Assembly: GCA_020634375.1 (NCBI GenBank)
Contig: JACKBX010000010.1
Location: 124,001-188,000 of the forward strand
Reading direction: 5' to 3'
DNA length: 64,000 nucleotides
Source of the DNA: Ardenticatenaceae bacterium
GTDB taxonomy: Bacteria; Chloroflexota; Anaerolineae; Promineifilales; Promineifilaceae
Shown here: piece after piece, positions 52,301-61,141 of the stretch
How the letters are laid out: each line of letters opens with the position of its first letter
Numbering within the stretch: the stretch's first letter is position 1
Notes under the pieces: model-generated
The model's database searches: none
Seen by the model: the letters and a program-made list of their open reading frames with translations, nothing else
Told to the model about the DNA's origin: nothing
Made by a program: the position numbers and the translations under genes

Positions 52301-55300
52301 GCGCTCGGCAACCAGTCCGTCGAAGTCATCTTTTACGAACGGCAGTGGCAGCGGCAGCGCAGCGCCGATGCTGGCTTCTACCGCACCATTTGGGAACCGG
52401 TGGATACCGAAGTCGCCCGCGCCCAAGTCACCACCGACGCGCAAGGCAAAGCCAACGCCAGCTTCACACCCGAATTCGGCGGCTCCTACATCGCCGTCGC
52501 CACCGTCACAGACAATGGCGGGCATCAGCAAACCAGCAGCACCTACCTTTGGGTCATTGACAGCGCCTTCATCGGCTGGCGCACCGACCCCAAAGAGCGG
52601 CGCATGGAACTGGTACTAGACAAGCAGGATTACCAGCCCGGCGACACGGCGCAAATCCTGGTGCAGTCTCCCTTCGAGGGGCCGGTGCAGGCATGGCTGA
52701 CCATCGAGCGCGGCAACCTCATCGAGCAGCGTGTGGTCACGCTGCAAACCACCAGCGATATTCTCGACATCCCCATCCCCGCCAGCTATGCGCCCAATGT
52801 ATTTGTCACGGTGACGGCCGTTAAACCCGTCACCCCCGGCACAGACAACCCCTACGCCGACATCCGCATGGGCATGGCCGAAATCACGGTCTCGCCCGCC
52901 GAACTGGTGCTGAACGTGGCCCTGAACCCGCGTTCCAGCGCCTTCACACCTGGGGAGACGGCCGTCTACGACATCCGCGTCACCGATTACCAGGGCAATC
53001 CCGTACAGGCCAGCCTCTCCCTTTCATTGGTAGACTTGGCCGTCCTCACCCTCAAAGCTGATAACGCCCCGGCCATCGAAGATGCGTTTTACCAGCCACA
53101 GCCGCTGTACAGCCAGACCGGTGGCGGCCTCTTCGTCTCCGGCGAAGGGCTAGAGGCGGAACTGCCCGTCGAGGGCGGCGGTCGCGGCGGCGGCGGTGGT
53201 GATGCCGCCGAAGAAGCGCTCTCCGCTGCTGTGGGCGACGAAGATGAGAATGTGCGCCGTGATTTCCCGGACACCGCCTACTGGCGGGCGACCATCGAAA
53301 CCGACGGCAACGGGCAGGCGCAAATCGAAATCCCTCTGCCGGACACCCTCACCACCTGGCGACTGAGCAGCAAAGCCGTCACCAACGACACGTTGGTGGG
53401 GCAAAGCAGCACGGACATTATCGTCAGTTTGCCGCTGCTGCTGCGCCCGGTGACGCCGCGCTTCTTCACCGTCGGCGATGTGGTGCAGATTGGCGCCATC
53501 ATCAACAACAACACGGACAGCGCCATCGAAGCCACCGCCACGCTGGAGGCTACTGGCCTCAGCGGTGATGTGGCCCCGAAAACGGTGACTGTGCCCGCGC
53601 ATGGGCAAACGTTGGTGCGCTGGGAGGTGTCGGTGGATGATGGCACGGCCGTTGACCTGACCTTCCGCGTCAGCGGCGGCGGCTTCAGCGATGCCACCAA
53701 ACCCAGCTTCGGCGTTGGCCCGGACAATATGATTCCGGTCTATCGCTATGATGCCGAGGATGTGGTGGGCACGTCGGGAGTGTTGGCGGAGAACGGCCGT
53801 CAAGTTGAAGCCATCCTCGTGCCGCCCAACGCCGACCTGCGGCGCGGCACGGCCGATGTGACCCTCAGCCCGTCGTTGGCGGCGGCGCTGCTGCAAACAT
53901 TGGACTATGTGGACAATGAGCCATACGAGACGGCCTGCGCTCATGCCATCGCCAATAACTTGCTGCCCAACGCGGTCACGGCCCGCGCCATCCGCGACCT
54001 AAATTTGGACGAGGCGGCGCTGGAAGCGCAGTTGGATGCGCTCATCCCGCAGCAAATCGCGGCCATTACCGCGCTGGAACTGCCCGGCGGCGGCTGGGGT
54101 TGGTGCTACAGCGACAAGCGCGAGGAGTTTTTGTCGGCGTACATTCTGTTTACGCTGATTCAGGCGCAAAATGCGGGCTATTCTGTGCCGGATACGGTGA
54201 TGAGTAACGGCCGTAACCTGATGCACAGCACTCTCAAAGACCCGGCCTCGCTTAACCAGTCGTATCAGGTGAACCGCCAAATCTTCTACCTCTACGTGCT
54301 GCACCGCATGGGCGAGGACAATATTGACTTGTTTGACCAGTTTGTCAGCGAGCAGCGCGACTTGATCAGCCCGTATGCCAAAGCGCTGCTGGCCGATGCT
54401 TACGCGCTGGCCGACCCCGCCTCGCCCAATCTGGCCACGCTGCTGGATGACCTCAGCGCCGAGGCGATTGTCAGCGCGACGGGTACGCATTGGGAGGATG
54501 CGGCCGGGCCGTACTGGTATAACCTGGACAGTGATGTGCGCAATACGGCCGTGATCATTGACGTTCTCGCCCGCGTCCAGCCGGATAATGGGCTGCTGCC
54601 GGGCGCGGTGCGCTGGCTGATGGTGGCGCGGCAGGCGCTGCACTGGTCAACACCGCACGAAACGGCGTGGAGTATCCTGGCGCTGACAGATTGGATGGCG
54701 GCGACGGGTGAACTGGATGCCCGTTATGAGTATGCCTTTGTGGTGAATTTGCAGCCGGAGATTCAGGGCACGTTTACGCGGGATACGATTTTGGCGACGC
54801 AGGCAACGGCCGTGCCGCTGAGTGAACTGGCCCCGGATGCGGTGAATTACTTTGAGTTTAGGCGTGGGGATGGGAACGGCCGTCTCTACTACACCCTGCA
54901 TTTAGACAGCTACCTGCTGGCGCAAAGCGTCAGCGCCGTCAGCCGCGGCGTGACCGTGCGGCGGGCGTACTACGACGCCGCCTGCGACCCGCAAACGGAG
55001 ACGTGCGACCCAATCAGCGAGATTGCCGCCGGGCAGCAGGTGCGCGTGGAACTGACGATTATCGCCCCCAATGATCTGGTTTACGCCGTCGTGCGCGACC
55101 CCATCCCCGCTGGCGCGGAGGCCATTGACCCGAATCTGGACACCAGTGCCTCCGGCGCTGGCCCCTCTTTGCAAAATGTGGATCAGGCTTACCGTTACGG
55201 CTATTGGGGCTGGTGGTACTTCAATCGCACGGAGTTCCGCGATGAGGAAGTGGTGTTCTTTGCCGAGTTTTTGCCTGCGGGCACGTATCAGTACACGTAC

Positions 55301-55417
55301 ACGCTGCAAGCCAACATCCCCGGCGATTTTCAGGTGATGCCGGCTACCGCCCGGCAGGAGATGTTCCCGGAGGTGTTTGGGCGCTCGGATGGGCTGCTGT
55401 TTACGATTACGCAATGA
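49349..55417 (+). CDS. Alpha-2-macroglobulin-like lipoprotein without thioester
   Basis: 2022 residues from the ATG at 49349 (GGAGAG upstream). A signal peptide ends LLLATAC, a probable lipidation Cys, followed by a Thr/Pro/Ala-rich linker. Three or four Ig-like (Big_5) domains follow (ITFNMPMDRAS and INIVFTSPMDMDTLD are their strands), then MG domains with YLYTDRPIYRPGDTVYFKGI, a Gly-rich bait-like loop, DTAYWRATIETDGNGQAQIE, and the alpha-alpha toroid. At the thioester site, instead of C-x-E-Q, the sequence is PYETACAHAIANNLLP, so no thioester can form. Bacterial relatives trap proteases in the envelope. The same strand holds about 18 copies of ACGGCCGT. Confidence 0.9.
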   Translation: MRKSFLVKLLSLTLLVLLLATACRKDEEVSSEPLPTAMPTAVPISPTARPTAISQPTATAVPISAVDPANIDWPPQVVYSSPAPGEETLLNGAITLRFDQPMNQDSVESAFAVTDEAGEAVSGEFTWTQEDTLVFTPRSLKRQSDYRVQIGEGASGANGRPLTGPIAIDLRTVGYLEVSQTIPANNSGDVDTASAITVLFNRPVVPIVSTGQQAGLPQPLLIDPPLAGQGEWVSSSIYRFTPETTLDGATTYHVSIANGLEDVTGGILESSVDWTFTTRSPEVVSIDPFHNTDGVNPTRPITITFNMPMDRASTEASVLLPGEGVGSTAVSYHWSDNDRILTLQPQNRLQLDTNYQVTISTGARAASGQAGLERNEVSAFRTVPYPAIRYTDPPNNGLADRYQYGVNIVFTSPMDMDTLDGRITIDPEPYRVDYYFNDYDNTLYLSFALDRNATYRVTVPGDAADPYGNTLGQDYTWQFDTPDYDPIASFNLPNQVSQLSTSFTTQVEVLHRNVSTLNLALYDLGLPLNLVLNPYEVYNYNPITQPRQTWNLPLEERNGVTAVPLANGGTLPTGVYLLTVSAPELDPNTYYWQNQRNLLVVADTNLVVKEMFDEVHVWTTDLASGQPVAGRNLTLYNVRGVQVGTAVTDANGFANFSRSTRPDYLEGVIVVSNQPGELGFGMASSNWLQGVSPWEFGLNVAYNPPTPTYAYLYTDRPIYRPGDTVYFKGIVRNADYGRYYLPGEKSVSVDLSPAFYREGESLNENFTFTLNPDGTFDGSYVLPEDIALGTYQFAMRDQNYDTTRQFTVAEYRRPEFLVGVTAAQPEALRGETVDVTVEASYFFGGPAADLTVNWSIYESGYFPNVPGPYYSYGDSANFYYIDYGPYYGGSAQGNYLLGGEGRTDANGRLTITLPADLLRDAEAGSRTVTVEANVQDISNFPVSAHTSVTFHAANAYVGVKPADYVTTAGRETAVDLNTVDWDGQALGNQSVEVIFYERQWQRQRSADAGFYRTIWEPVDTEVARAQVTTDAQGKANASFTPEFGGSYIAVATVTDNGGHQQTSSTYLWVIDSAFIGWRTDPKERRMELVLDKQDYQPGDTAQILVQSPFEGPVQAWLTIERGNLIEQRVVTLQTTSDILDIPIPASYAPNVFVTVTAVKPVTPGTDNPYADIRMGMAEITVSPAELVLNVALNPRSSAFTPGETAVYDIRVTDYQGNPVQASLSLSLVDLAVLTLKADNAPAIEDAFYQPQPLYSQTGGGLFVSGEGLEAELPVEGGGRGGGGGDAAEEALSAAVGDEDENVRRDFPDTAYWRATIETDGNGQAQIEIPLPDTLTTWRLSSKAVTNDTLVGQSSTDIIVSLPLLLRPVTPRFFTVGDVVQIGAIINNNTDSAIEATATLEATGLSGDVAPKTVTVPAHGQTLVRWEVSVDDGTAVDLTFRVSGGGFSDATKPSFGVGPDNMIPVYRYDAEDVVGTSGVLAENGRQVEAILVPPNADLRRGTADVTLSPSLAAALLQTLDYVDNEPYETACAHAIANNLLPNAVTARAIRDLNLDEAALEAQLDALIPQQIAAITALELPGGGWGWCYSDKREEFLSAYILFTLIQAQNAGYSVPDTVMSNGRNLMHSTLKDPASLNQSYQVNRQIFYLYVLHRMGEDNIDLFDQFVSEQRDLISPYAKALLADAYALADPASPNLATLLDDLSAEAIVSATGTHWEDAAGPYWYNLDSDVRNTAVIIDVLARVQPDNGLLPGAVRWLMVARQALHWSTPHETAWSILALTDWMAATGELDARYEYAFVVNLQPEIQGTFTRDTILATQATAVPLSELAPDAVNYFEFRRGDGNGRLYYTLHLDSYLLAQSVSAVSRGVTVRRAYYDAACDPQTETCDPISEIAAGQQVRVELTIIAPNDLVYAVVRDPIPAGAEAIDPNLDTSASGAGPSLQNVDQAYRYGYWGWWYFNRTEFRDEEVVFFAEFLPAGTYQYTYTLQANIPGDFQVMPATARQEMFPEVFGRSDGLLFTITQ

Positions 55418-55478
55418 AACGTAAAACGTGAAACGTGAGAAGAAATTTTTCACGTTTCACGCATCACGTTTCACGCTT
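55417..55478. repeat. CGTGA/TCACG inverted-repeat family, copy 3
   Basis: CGTGAAACGTGA and its inverse TCACGTTTCACG frame a short spacer, with extra GTGAAACG/CGTTTCAC words outside. It starts at the macroglobulin stop codon. Confidence 0.7.
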
Positions 55479-55482
55479 TCAT

Positions 55483-55522
55483 AAAAAAAGAGCTGCCGGG
55501 TATCGTCCGGCAGCTCTTTTTT
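55483..55522. terminator. Bidirectional terminator between convergent genes
   Basis: GAGCTGCCGG (55490-55499) pairs with CCGGCAGCTC (55507-55516) over a seven-base loop, with A7 on one side and T6 on the other. It serves both the macroglobulin gene and the lipoprotein gene facing it. Confidence 0.88.
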
Positions 55523-55545
55523 GCTGCGTTTATATGATCGTCGGC

Positions 55546-57873
55546 TTATTCAAAGGACAGGGTCATGTAAAATTCGCCCTGGCCGCCGAAGAAGTCTGAT
55601 ACGGTGATGACGGCCAGCGTATCTTCGGTAAAGGTGTAGGTTAACACTTCTTCTTCACCGGAGAAGGCACCATCTATTTCGGCCAACACATTGTCGTCCA
55701 AATCGGCGATTTGCAGTACCGCGTCAGTGTTTTCATCTGGGGTGACAGACACAGTGAGAACGTCGCCAGCCACACCGCTGATGAAGTATTCGAGCAGTCC
55801 TTCGGGGCCGAGACGGCCGTACACGTCATCGCCGCCCGTTACTTCTACATACGTGATGTCGGTTGCCAACACAGCAACTTCGTAGTAGCCAGTGCTGCCC
55901 TCAAAGCCTGTAACCTCGAAGTAGTAGTTTGCCAACTCTTCTACAGGGAAGCTGATTTCCTCAAAGCCGGTGGTGTCGTCTACTTCGACAAGTAATTCGT
56001 CGGTGTCGTCATTGTACAGGCTGACGATCACATCGTTGCCAAATTCCGGCCAAACGTAGAAGCTGACTAGCTCGCCTGCAACGGCCGTAAACGGAAATGT
56101 GTGGGCGTCCCCTTCTTCCAAGGTGTCAGCGGCAAAGACTACTGTACCGGGACGGCCGTCCAACGATTCATACACAGACACTTCATAATTGCCCGTTGCG
56201 CCTTCATAGCCGCGTACGGCAACGGTGTAATAGCCATCAGCGTCAATGTATACGAGGCGGACGTACTCAACATCATAGGAGTCGTCCTGTTCGCCTTCTT
56301 CCAATATCGAGAAGCCATTGGCGTCCAACACGTCTACAACCACGTCAAACTCTTCGTCCAACGGAGTGACGGTGACATCCACGAAGTCGCCAGCTTCCGC
56401 ATAGAAACTCCAGGTTTCCGTGCCCGCATCTACCAATGTGCTTGTGCCTGTTTGCCCGTAGGCCAGTTCGCTGCCGGTAGGCAGAACGGCACCGGCGCCT
56501 GTGCCCGTGCCTAGCGTCAGGGAGAAATCGCCATTGTCGCCAGCAAACCCGCGTACCGAAATGGTATACGTGCCATCTGCCGGGATGCTGACACCTGGCA
56601 CTTGCTCTTCGCCAAAGGACTCATCTACTTCTCCGTTGGGTAGAATGCTATTGCCATCGGCATCCAATACGTCAACCACTGCGTCCAGATCGCCTAAAGG
56701 CGTCACAATTACATCAACCGTGTCGCCAGCGAAAGCGTCAAATGTCCAGGTGGCTGTGTCATTTGAAAGAACGGTACTGAGTACCGTGTCATCCATAAAG
56801 ATGACACCTGTTGTCGGATAGGCTGCGCCGCTGCCAGACTGCAAAAGCATCTGGAAGGGGCCAACACTCCCGGCAAAGCCGCGCACGGTGATAACGTATT
56901 CGCCGGTTTCGGGCACGTTAATGCTCACAGTTTCTGTATCGAAGGAATTGTCTACTTCCCCGCCAATGATGGAAGCGCCATTGGCATCTAATACATCTAC
57001 AACAACGTCCAAATCGTCGTTACCAGGGGTTACGGTCAAATTGAGGGTGTCGCCTGCCGTGCCGGAGAACGTCCACACGGCCGGAGCGTCAGCGGAAAGC
57101 ACTTCGCCTTCAGCAATTACATCGAACAACAAAACGCCATCGGCGGTAGGCAGGTCGGTGGTCTCTTCGACCACAACGGGGGTGCTTACTTCGATGGTGT
57201 TTAACATTGCCTCAAAGGTGGGGGCGAAGTCGGCTTCGGTTTCTTGTGGCGTGACGCCAAAGAAGATGACGGAGCGCTCTTCGCCAATGAGGATGGCTAC
57301 CAGTGCGGAAATAGCAATGTCGTTTTCTGTGGTGGCATGGATAACGGCCGTTGCCCCATCCAACCCATTCACCGAAATTGTATCGGGGCCAGAAACCATT
57401 TCCGCATCCTCGCCAATGCCAAACTCGGCAACGGCCGTGTTAATTGCTTCTGTGGGATCGGTTGTTTCAAAATCAGACGTATCACCGGCAATTACCAGGG
57501 CCACCGCTCCTTCCTCACCGGGATCGGGCGAATCCATCAGATCCTCATTGGAAGCAAAGAGCAAGAAGCCAAACATATTTTCAGTGAACCACTCACCGGG
57601 ATACTTCATCGTAATACCAGCATCCGGGGCTTCAAAATCAGCAAAGCCAGCCGTCACATCGGGTGTGGCAGTGGGTTCCGGTGTCGCTGTGGGTTCGGGC
57701 GTATTTGTCGGCGCTGGGGTTTCTGTCGCCGGGGGAACCGTTGGTGCAGACGTTGGCTCGCTGGCCGTTTCAGGTTCAGGTGTGCTTTCGTCGCCACCGC
57801 AAGCCGCCAAAGCCAGGCTTAAAACCAGTAAGAACAAAACAATAAAACGAATATAGGAATGTGATGTCTTCAA
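55546..57873 (-). CDS. Lipoprotein with five pre-peptidase (PPC)-like repeats
   Basis: 775 residues. The start is TTG at 57871-57873, chosen because AAGGAGG lies seven bases upstream; a codon at 57894 precedes that site. The signal peptide ends LSLALAAC, a lipobox, and is followed by a Glu/Pro/Thr linker of about 45 residues. A PsbP-like or pre-PPC domain (GITMKYPGEWFTEN) comes next, then five beta modules of about 115 residues, each ending in a line such as VITVRGFAGSVGPFQMLL, TISVRGFAGDNGDFSLTL, YTVAVRGYEGATGNYEVS, YFEVTGFEGSTGYYEVAV. Acidic Asp-rich loops (DLDVVVDVLDANG) suggest calcium binding. Surface anchored; function unknown. Confidence 0.85.
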   Translation of the reverse strand: MKTSHSYIRFIVLFLLVLSLALAACGGDESTPEPETASEPTSAPTVPPATETPAPTNTPEPTATPEPTATPDVTAGFADFEAPDAGITMKYPGEWFTENMFGFLLFASNEDLMDSPDPGEEGAVALVIAGDTSDFETTDPTEAINTAVAEFGIGEDAEMVSGPDTISVNGLDGATAVIHATTENDIAISALVAILIGEERSVIFFGVTPQETEADFAPTFEAMLNTIEVSTPVVVEETTDLPTADGVLLFDVIAEGEVLSADAPAVWTFSGTAGDTLNLTVTPGNDDLDVVVDVLDANGASIIGGEVDNSFDTETVSINVPETGEYVITVRGFAGSVGPFQMLLQSGSGAAYPTTGVIFMDDTVLSTVLSNDTATWTFDAFAGDTVDVIVTPLGDLDAVVDVLDADGNSILPNGEVDESFGEEQVPGVSIPADGTYTISVRGFAGDNGDFSLTLGTGTGAGAVLPTGSELAYGQTGTSTLVDAGTETWSFYAEAGDFVDVTVTPLDEEFDVVVDVLDANGFSILEEGEQDDSYDVEYVRLVYIDADGYYTVAVRGYEGATGNYEVSVYESLDGRPGTVVFAADTLEEGDAHTFPFTAVAGELVSFYVWPEFGNDVIVSLYNDDTDELLVEVDDTTGFEEISFPVEELANYYFEVTGFEGSTGYYEVAVLATDITYVEVTGGDDVYGRLGPEGLLEYFISGVAGDVLTVSVTPDENTDAVLQIADLDDNVLAEIDGAFSGEEEVLTYTFTEDTLAVITVSDFFGGQGEFYMTLSFE

Positions 57874-57994
57874 AATGAACCTCCTTAAGTTCAAAAAAAA
57901 ATCAACCCGTAAATTATAGAATGATTTAGTCAGTAATTGATTGTAATGGAGTTTGGTTCCCGTGGGCTATAACCCAATCGTCCCGTATTATAAC

Positions 57995-60820
57995 CTAAAG
58001 TGGCTGACTTTTATCACGATTGAGCCAACGAAGCGTTAATTCGCCTAAACGATTGGTTCGCTGGCGCAAAACCATGCATTCGGGGAGGGCTTCAAGAAAA
58101 AGACGGCCGTACCGCTTGGTCAGCACCCGCTTATCCAAAATTGCCACCACCCCCTCATCATCCTGGCGGCGGATGAGGCGGCCAAAGCCCTGCCGAAAGC
58201 GCAGCACCGCCTCCGGGATGGAATATTGGTAAAACGAATTGTCAAACGTCTCCGAGCGAGCGGCAAAAATGGGATCGGAGGGCACGTCGAAAGGCAGCTT
58301 CACCAGCAGCACCGCTTGCAGCGCCGCGCCGGGCACATCGACCCCTTCCCAAAATGAGCGCGTACCGAGGAGAACGGAACGGCCGTGCGGCTGCACAAAC
58401 TGCGCCAACAACTGCTGCCGCGATGCCCCACTAACCTGCGCCAGCGTCGTGATCCCGGCATCATTCAACGGCCCCTCAATGGCGCGAGCCGTCTGCTGCA
58501 ACTGCCCATAAGACGTAAACAGCACCATCGTGCGCCCGCCCAACGCCGTCGCCACATCCACAATGGCATCTTCCACGTAGCGTTGGTAGCCGGGTTGATT
58601 CGGCTCCGGCATGTCGCTGGCGAGGAAAAGCAGCGTCTTGTTTTTGTAATCAAACGGCGATCCGACGGCCAATTCTTCGGCATGAGTGGCGTGCAGCCGC
58701 TCCTTCAAATAACCAAAGCCCGGTTCCTGATTTGTAGCTGGATCGGCCGTGCGCATCGTCGCCGAGGTAAGAATGACAGTTTCTTTCTCATTGAAGATAT
58801 GCTCTTCTACCAGCGGGCCAACGTGCAGCGGCACAGCGTGCAGCGAAATGCGCTCTTTGAACACCTCCACCCAATAAATCATCTCATCGGTAGGGCTGGA
58901 GATGATGGCGTGCATGTTTAGGCGCGTTTCTTCCAGTTTATTGGCGTTATTGTTCAACATCAGCCGCAAATCTTCGCCCTCTTCCATGTCATGCATACCC
59001 GCTAATTCATCCATTGCTTCGCCCAATTTGGCAAAGCCTTTGGCGATGGCCTTGAGCTGCTTGCCCAGGTTATCCCAGCTAATTTCTATTTCGTCGTAGC
59101 CAGGTTGTGAGCGCACAGCGGGCAAGAGCCGGATTTGTTCGGCGAATTGTGCCCGCTTGTTGATGTGGTCTTCTAAAAAGAAGGAAAGGGTCTCGAAGAA
59201 TTCTTCCAGGCGGATGACGGCAAGCTGTCCTTCGCGGCGGATGGCATCAACCATGCCATTGAACTGCTCGCTGATGGCGGGGGGGACGTTATTGGCAACG
59301 GCCGTTTGCGCATCTGCCAGCAGCCCGGAGCGCGGTTTCACCACCTCGTCCAAAATCGCCTCCAAAAAGCGTTTGTCGGCACGGAAACTGAGGCCATCGG
59401 TGACGGCCGCTTCCAAATGATGCCCCTCGTCAATAATCAGGTCGGTAAAATCTGGCAAAATGTGGCCGCCATGCGCCACATCAGAGAGCAGCAGGGCGTG
59501 GTTGACAATGACAATGTGCGCTGTCTCGGCGCGGCGGCGCGTGATGTGTACGGGGCAGTTTGCCATCGCGCAATGTTCCATCGTGCAGACGGCGTTGTCG
59601 CCATTCAGCCGCTGCCACACTTGCCGCTCGCCGGGTGTGCGCACGGTCAGTTCGGCCACATCGCCGGTTTGCGTCTGTGGCAGCCAGAGCAGGATGCGGG
59701 CGAACATCACCATTTCGTCGGCACTGCTGGGGCCATTGTGGCGCATTTGCTGGAAGAGGCGCGTGCAGAGGTAATTGCTGCGCCCCTTGCGCACAGTAGC
59801 CCGCAGCGTGAAGGGCAGCGCCTTTTGCAGCGCGGGGATGTCTTTGTTGATGAGCTGGTCTTGCAGGTTGATGGTGTTGGTGGAGATAACAACGCGACGG
59901 CCGTTTTCATATGCCCAAAACGCCGCTGGGAGCAGGTAGGCCACACTTTTGCCCGTGCCCGTGCCTGCCTCCACCAACAAATGCTGACCCTGGTTGAAGG
60001 CTGTCGTCACCGCTTCCAGCATTTGCACTTGCTGCGGGCGATGCTCGAAGCCCTCAAAGGCGCGGCTGAAGTTGCCGCCGGGCTGCAACATGCTCACAAT
60101 GGCGTCCGTGTCCAGCGATTTGGGGGTTTCGGCGGGGGCCAGGGTACGGCCGTCCAACTTGGGTGGCTCAAACAGCGGCGCACCTCGTGGACGGCGTCGC
60201 CCCTCACTGAATGCGTCCCGTGCTTTTTGCGCCAATGCCTCTTCAAAAAAGAGGGTTTCCGGCCAGCCAATGCGACGGCCGTTCATCACAATTTCCTCTA
60301 ACTGATCCAAATCCAGGGCCAACGCCCGCTCTTGCAGCGCCAAAAAGAGTTCGACGGTTTGCTCGGCGTCGTCGAGGGCGCGGTGGTTTTGTCCGGCGTC
60401 GGCGTCTGGCAGGTGTAGATGGCGGGCCAGCGCATCCAGGCTGTAGCGGCCCGATTCGGGCACAAGGATGGAGGCAAGGGTGATGGTGTCGAGGCGGTGG
60501 TTGCCAATGCCCAGCCGTTCGGCGTTGAGGAAGCCGAGGTCAAAGTCTACGTTGTGGCCGATGATGATGTGGTTGGCGAGTAACGGCCGTAAGCGCGAGC
60601 GCAGTGTAAACATGGACGGGGCATCGTCCACCATCGCCTGGGTAATGCCCGTCAGCCGTGTGATTTCCGGCGGCACGTCTCGCCCCGGATTCACCAGCGA
60701 GGTGAATTCGTCAAGGATGTCATGGTCTCGAAAGACGATGACGCCCACTTCGATGATGAATTCTCGTTCCGGGTCAAAGCCGGTGGTTTCTACGTCAACG
60801 GCGACAAAGGTGGTAGACAT
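57995..60820 (-). CDS. dinG: DnaQ-like exonuclease/DinG-type helicase
   Basis: 941 residues. The first 170 are a DEDD 3'-5' exonuclease: FVAVDVETTGFDPEREFIIE, NHIIIGHNVDFDLGFLNAER and HRALDDAEQT. The rest is an XPD/DinG superfamily 2 helicase: Walker A LVEAGTGTGKSVAYLLPAAF, DEAH-like LIIDEGHHLEA, and motif VI FRQGFGRLIRRQDDEGV. Four Cys (in NYLC, NAVC, EHC, ANC) between motifs Ia and II may hold an Fe-S cluster, a feature of E. coli DinG but not B. subtilis DinG. Acts in repair of DNA:RNA or branched structures. Alone in its unit. Confidence 0.92.
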   Translation of the reverse strand: MSTTFVAVDVETTGFDPEREFIIEVGVIVFRDHDILDEFTSLVNPGRDVPPEITRLTGITQAMVDDAPSMFTLRSRLRPLLANHIIIGHNVDFDLGFLNAERLGIGNHRLDTITLASILVPESGRYSLDALARHLHLPDADAGQNHRALDDAEQTVELFLALQERALALDLDQLEEIVMNGRRIGWPETLFFEEALAQKARDAFSEGRRRPRGAPLFEPPKLDGRTLAPAETPKSLDTDAIVSMLQPGGNFSRAFEGFEHRPQQVQMLEAVTTAFNQGQHLLVEAGTGTGKSVAYLLPAAFWAYENGRRVVISTNTINLQDQLINKDIPALQKALPFTLRATVRKGRSNYLCTRLFQQMRHNGPSSADEMVMFARILLWLPQTQTGDVAELTVRTPGERQVWQRLNGDNAVCTMEHCAMANCPVHITRRRAETAHIVIVNHALLLSDVAHGGHILPDFTDLIIDEGHHLEAAVTDGLSFRADKRFLEAILDEVVKPRSGLLADAQTAVANNVPPAISEQFNGMVDAIRREGQLAVIRLEEFFETLSFFLEDHINKRAQFAEQIRLLPAVRSQPGYDEIEISWDNLGKQLKAIAKGFAKLGEAMDELAGMHDMEEGEDLRLMLNNNANKLEETRLNMHAIISSPTDEMIYWVEVFKERISLHAVPLHVGPLVEEHIFNEKETVILTSATMRTADPATNQEPGFGYLKERLHATHAEELAVGSPFDYKNKTLLFLASDMPEPNQPGYQRYVEDAIVDVATALGGRTMVLFTSYGQLQQTARAIEGPLNDAGITTLAQVSGASRQQLLAQFVQPHGRSVLLGTRSFWEGVDVPGAALQAVLLVKLPFDVPSDPIFAARSETFDNSFYQYSIPEAVLRFRQGFGRLIRRQDDEGVVAILDKRVLTKRYGRLFLEALPECMVLRQRTNRLGELTLRWLNRDKSQPL

Positions 60821-60895
60821 AAGTAGGGATTGGAGATTAGAGATTGAAAATTGGGTGGCCCGTCTCTAATTCGTTAAAACTTCTGAGTCTTTCGG

Positions 60896-60950
60896 GTTTC
60901 ACGGCAAACTCCATGAAACGTAATGAACCTCTGGTCACGTTTCACGCCTT
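60896..60950. repeat. CGTGA/TCACG inverted-repeat family, copy 4
   Basis: GTTTCACGGC and ATGAAACGTAATGAACC on the left face GGTCACGTTTCACGCC on the right. The words ATGAACC and TCACGTTTCA are shared with the copy at 24366. Confidence 0.5.
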
Positions 60951-61037
60951 GCTACCCCGCGAGTTTCCAAAGAACCAAAGTCCTTTTAAGTGTGGGGATT
61001 ATAGCACGGATTTTCTAAGTGCGGGGCGCGGAGGGTA

Positions 61038-61067
61038 TTGTATTTGCCGCGCTATCTATGCTATGAT
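61038..61067 (+). promoter_or_regulatory. Possible promoter of the secreted paralogue pair
   Basis: TTGTAT (61038-61043), an 18-base spacer and TATGAT (61062-61067), 75 bases before the start codon of the first paralogue. Moderate match to sigma-70. Confidence 0.4.
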
Positions 61068-61141
61068 GCACACGCTCTTTCGCATTTACAACAACCCCCT
61101 GAGCACATGCTAATTTATTTCAATTTTATATGGAGGTTAGG

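Larger units (their letters stand above)
60821..61141. other. Intergenic stretch with inverted-repeat copy and promoter
   Basis: 321 bases between divergently transcribed dinG and the secreted paralogues. It has GATTGGAGATTAGAGATTG words after dinG, the fourth copy of the CGTGA/TCACG family and a probable promoter near 61050. No gene seen. Confidence 0.55.
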
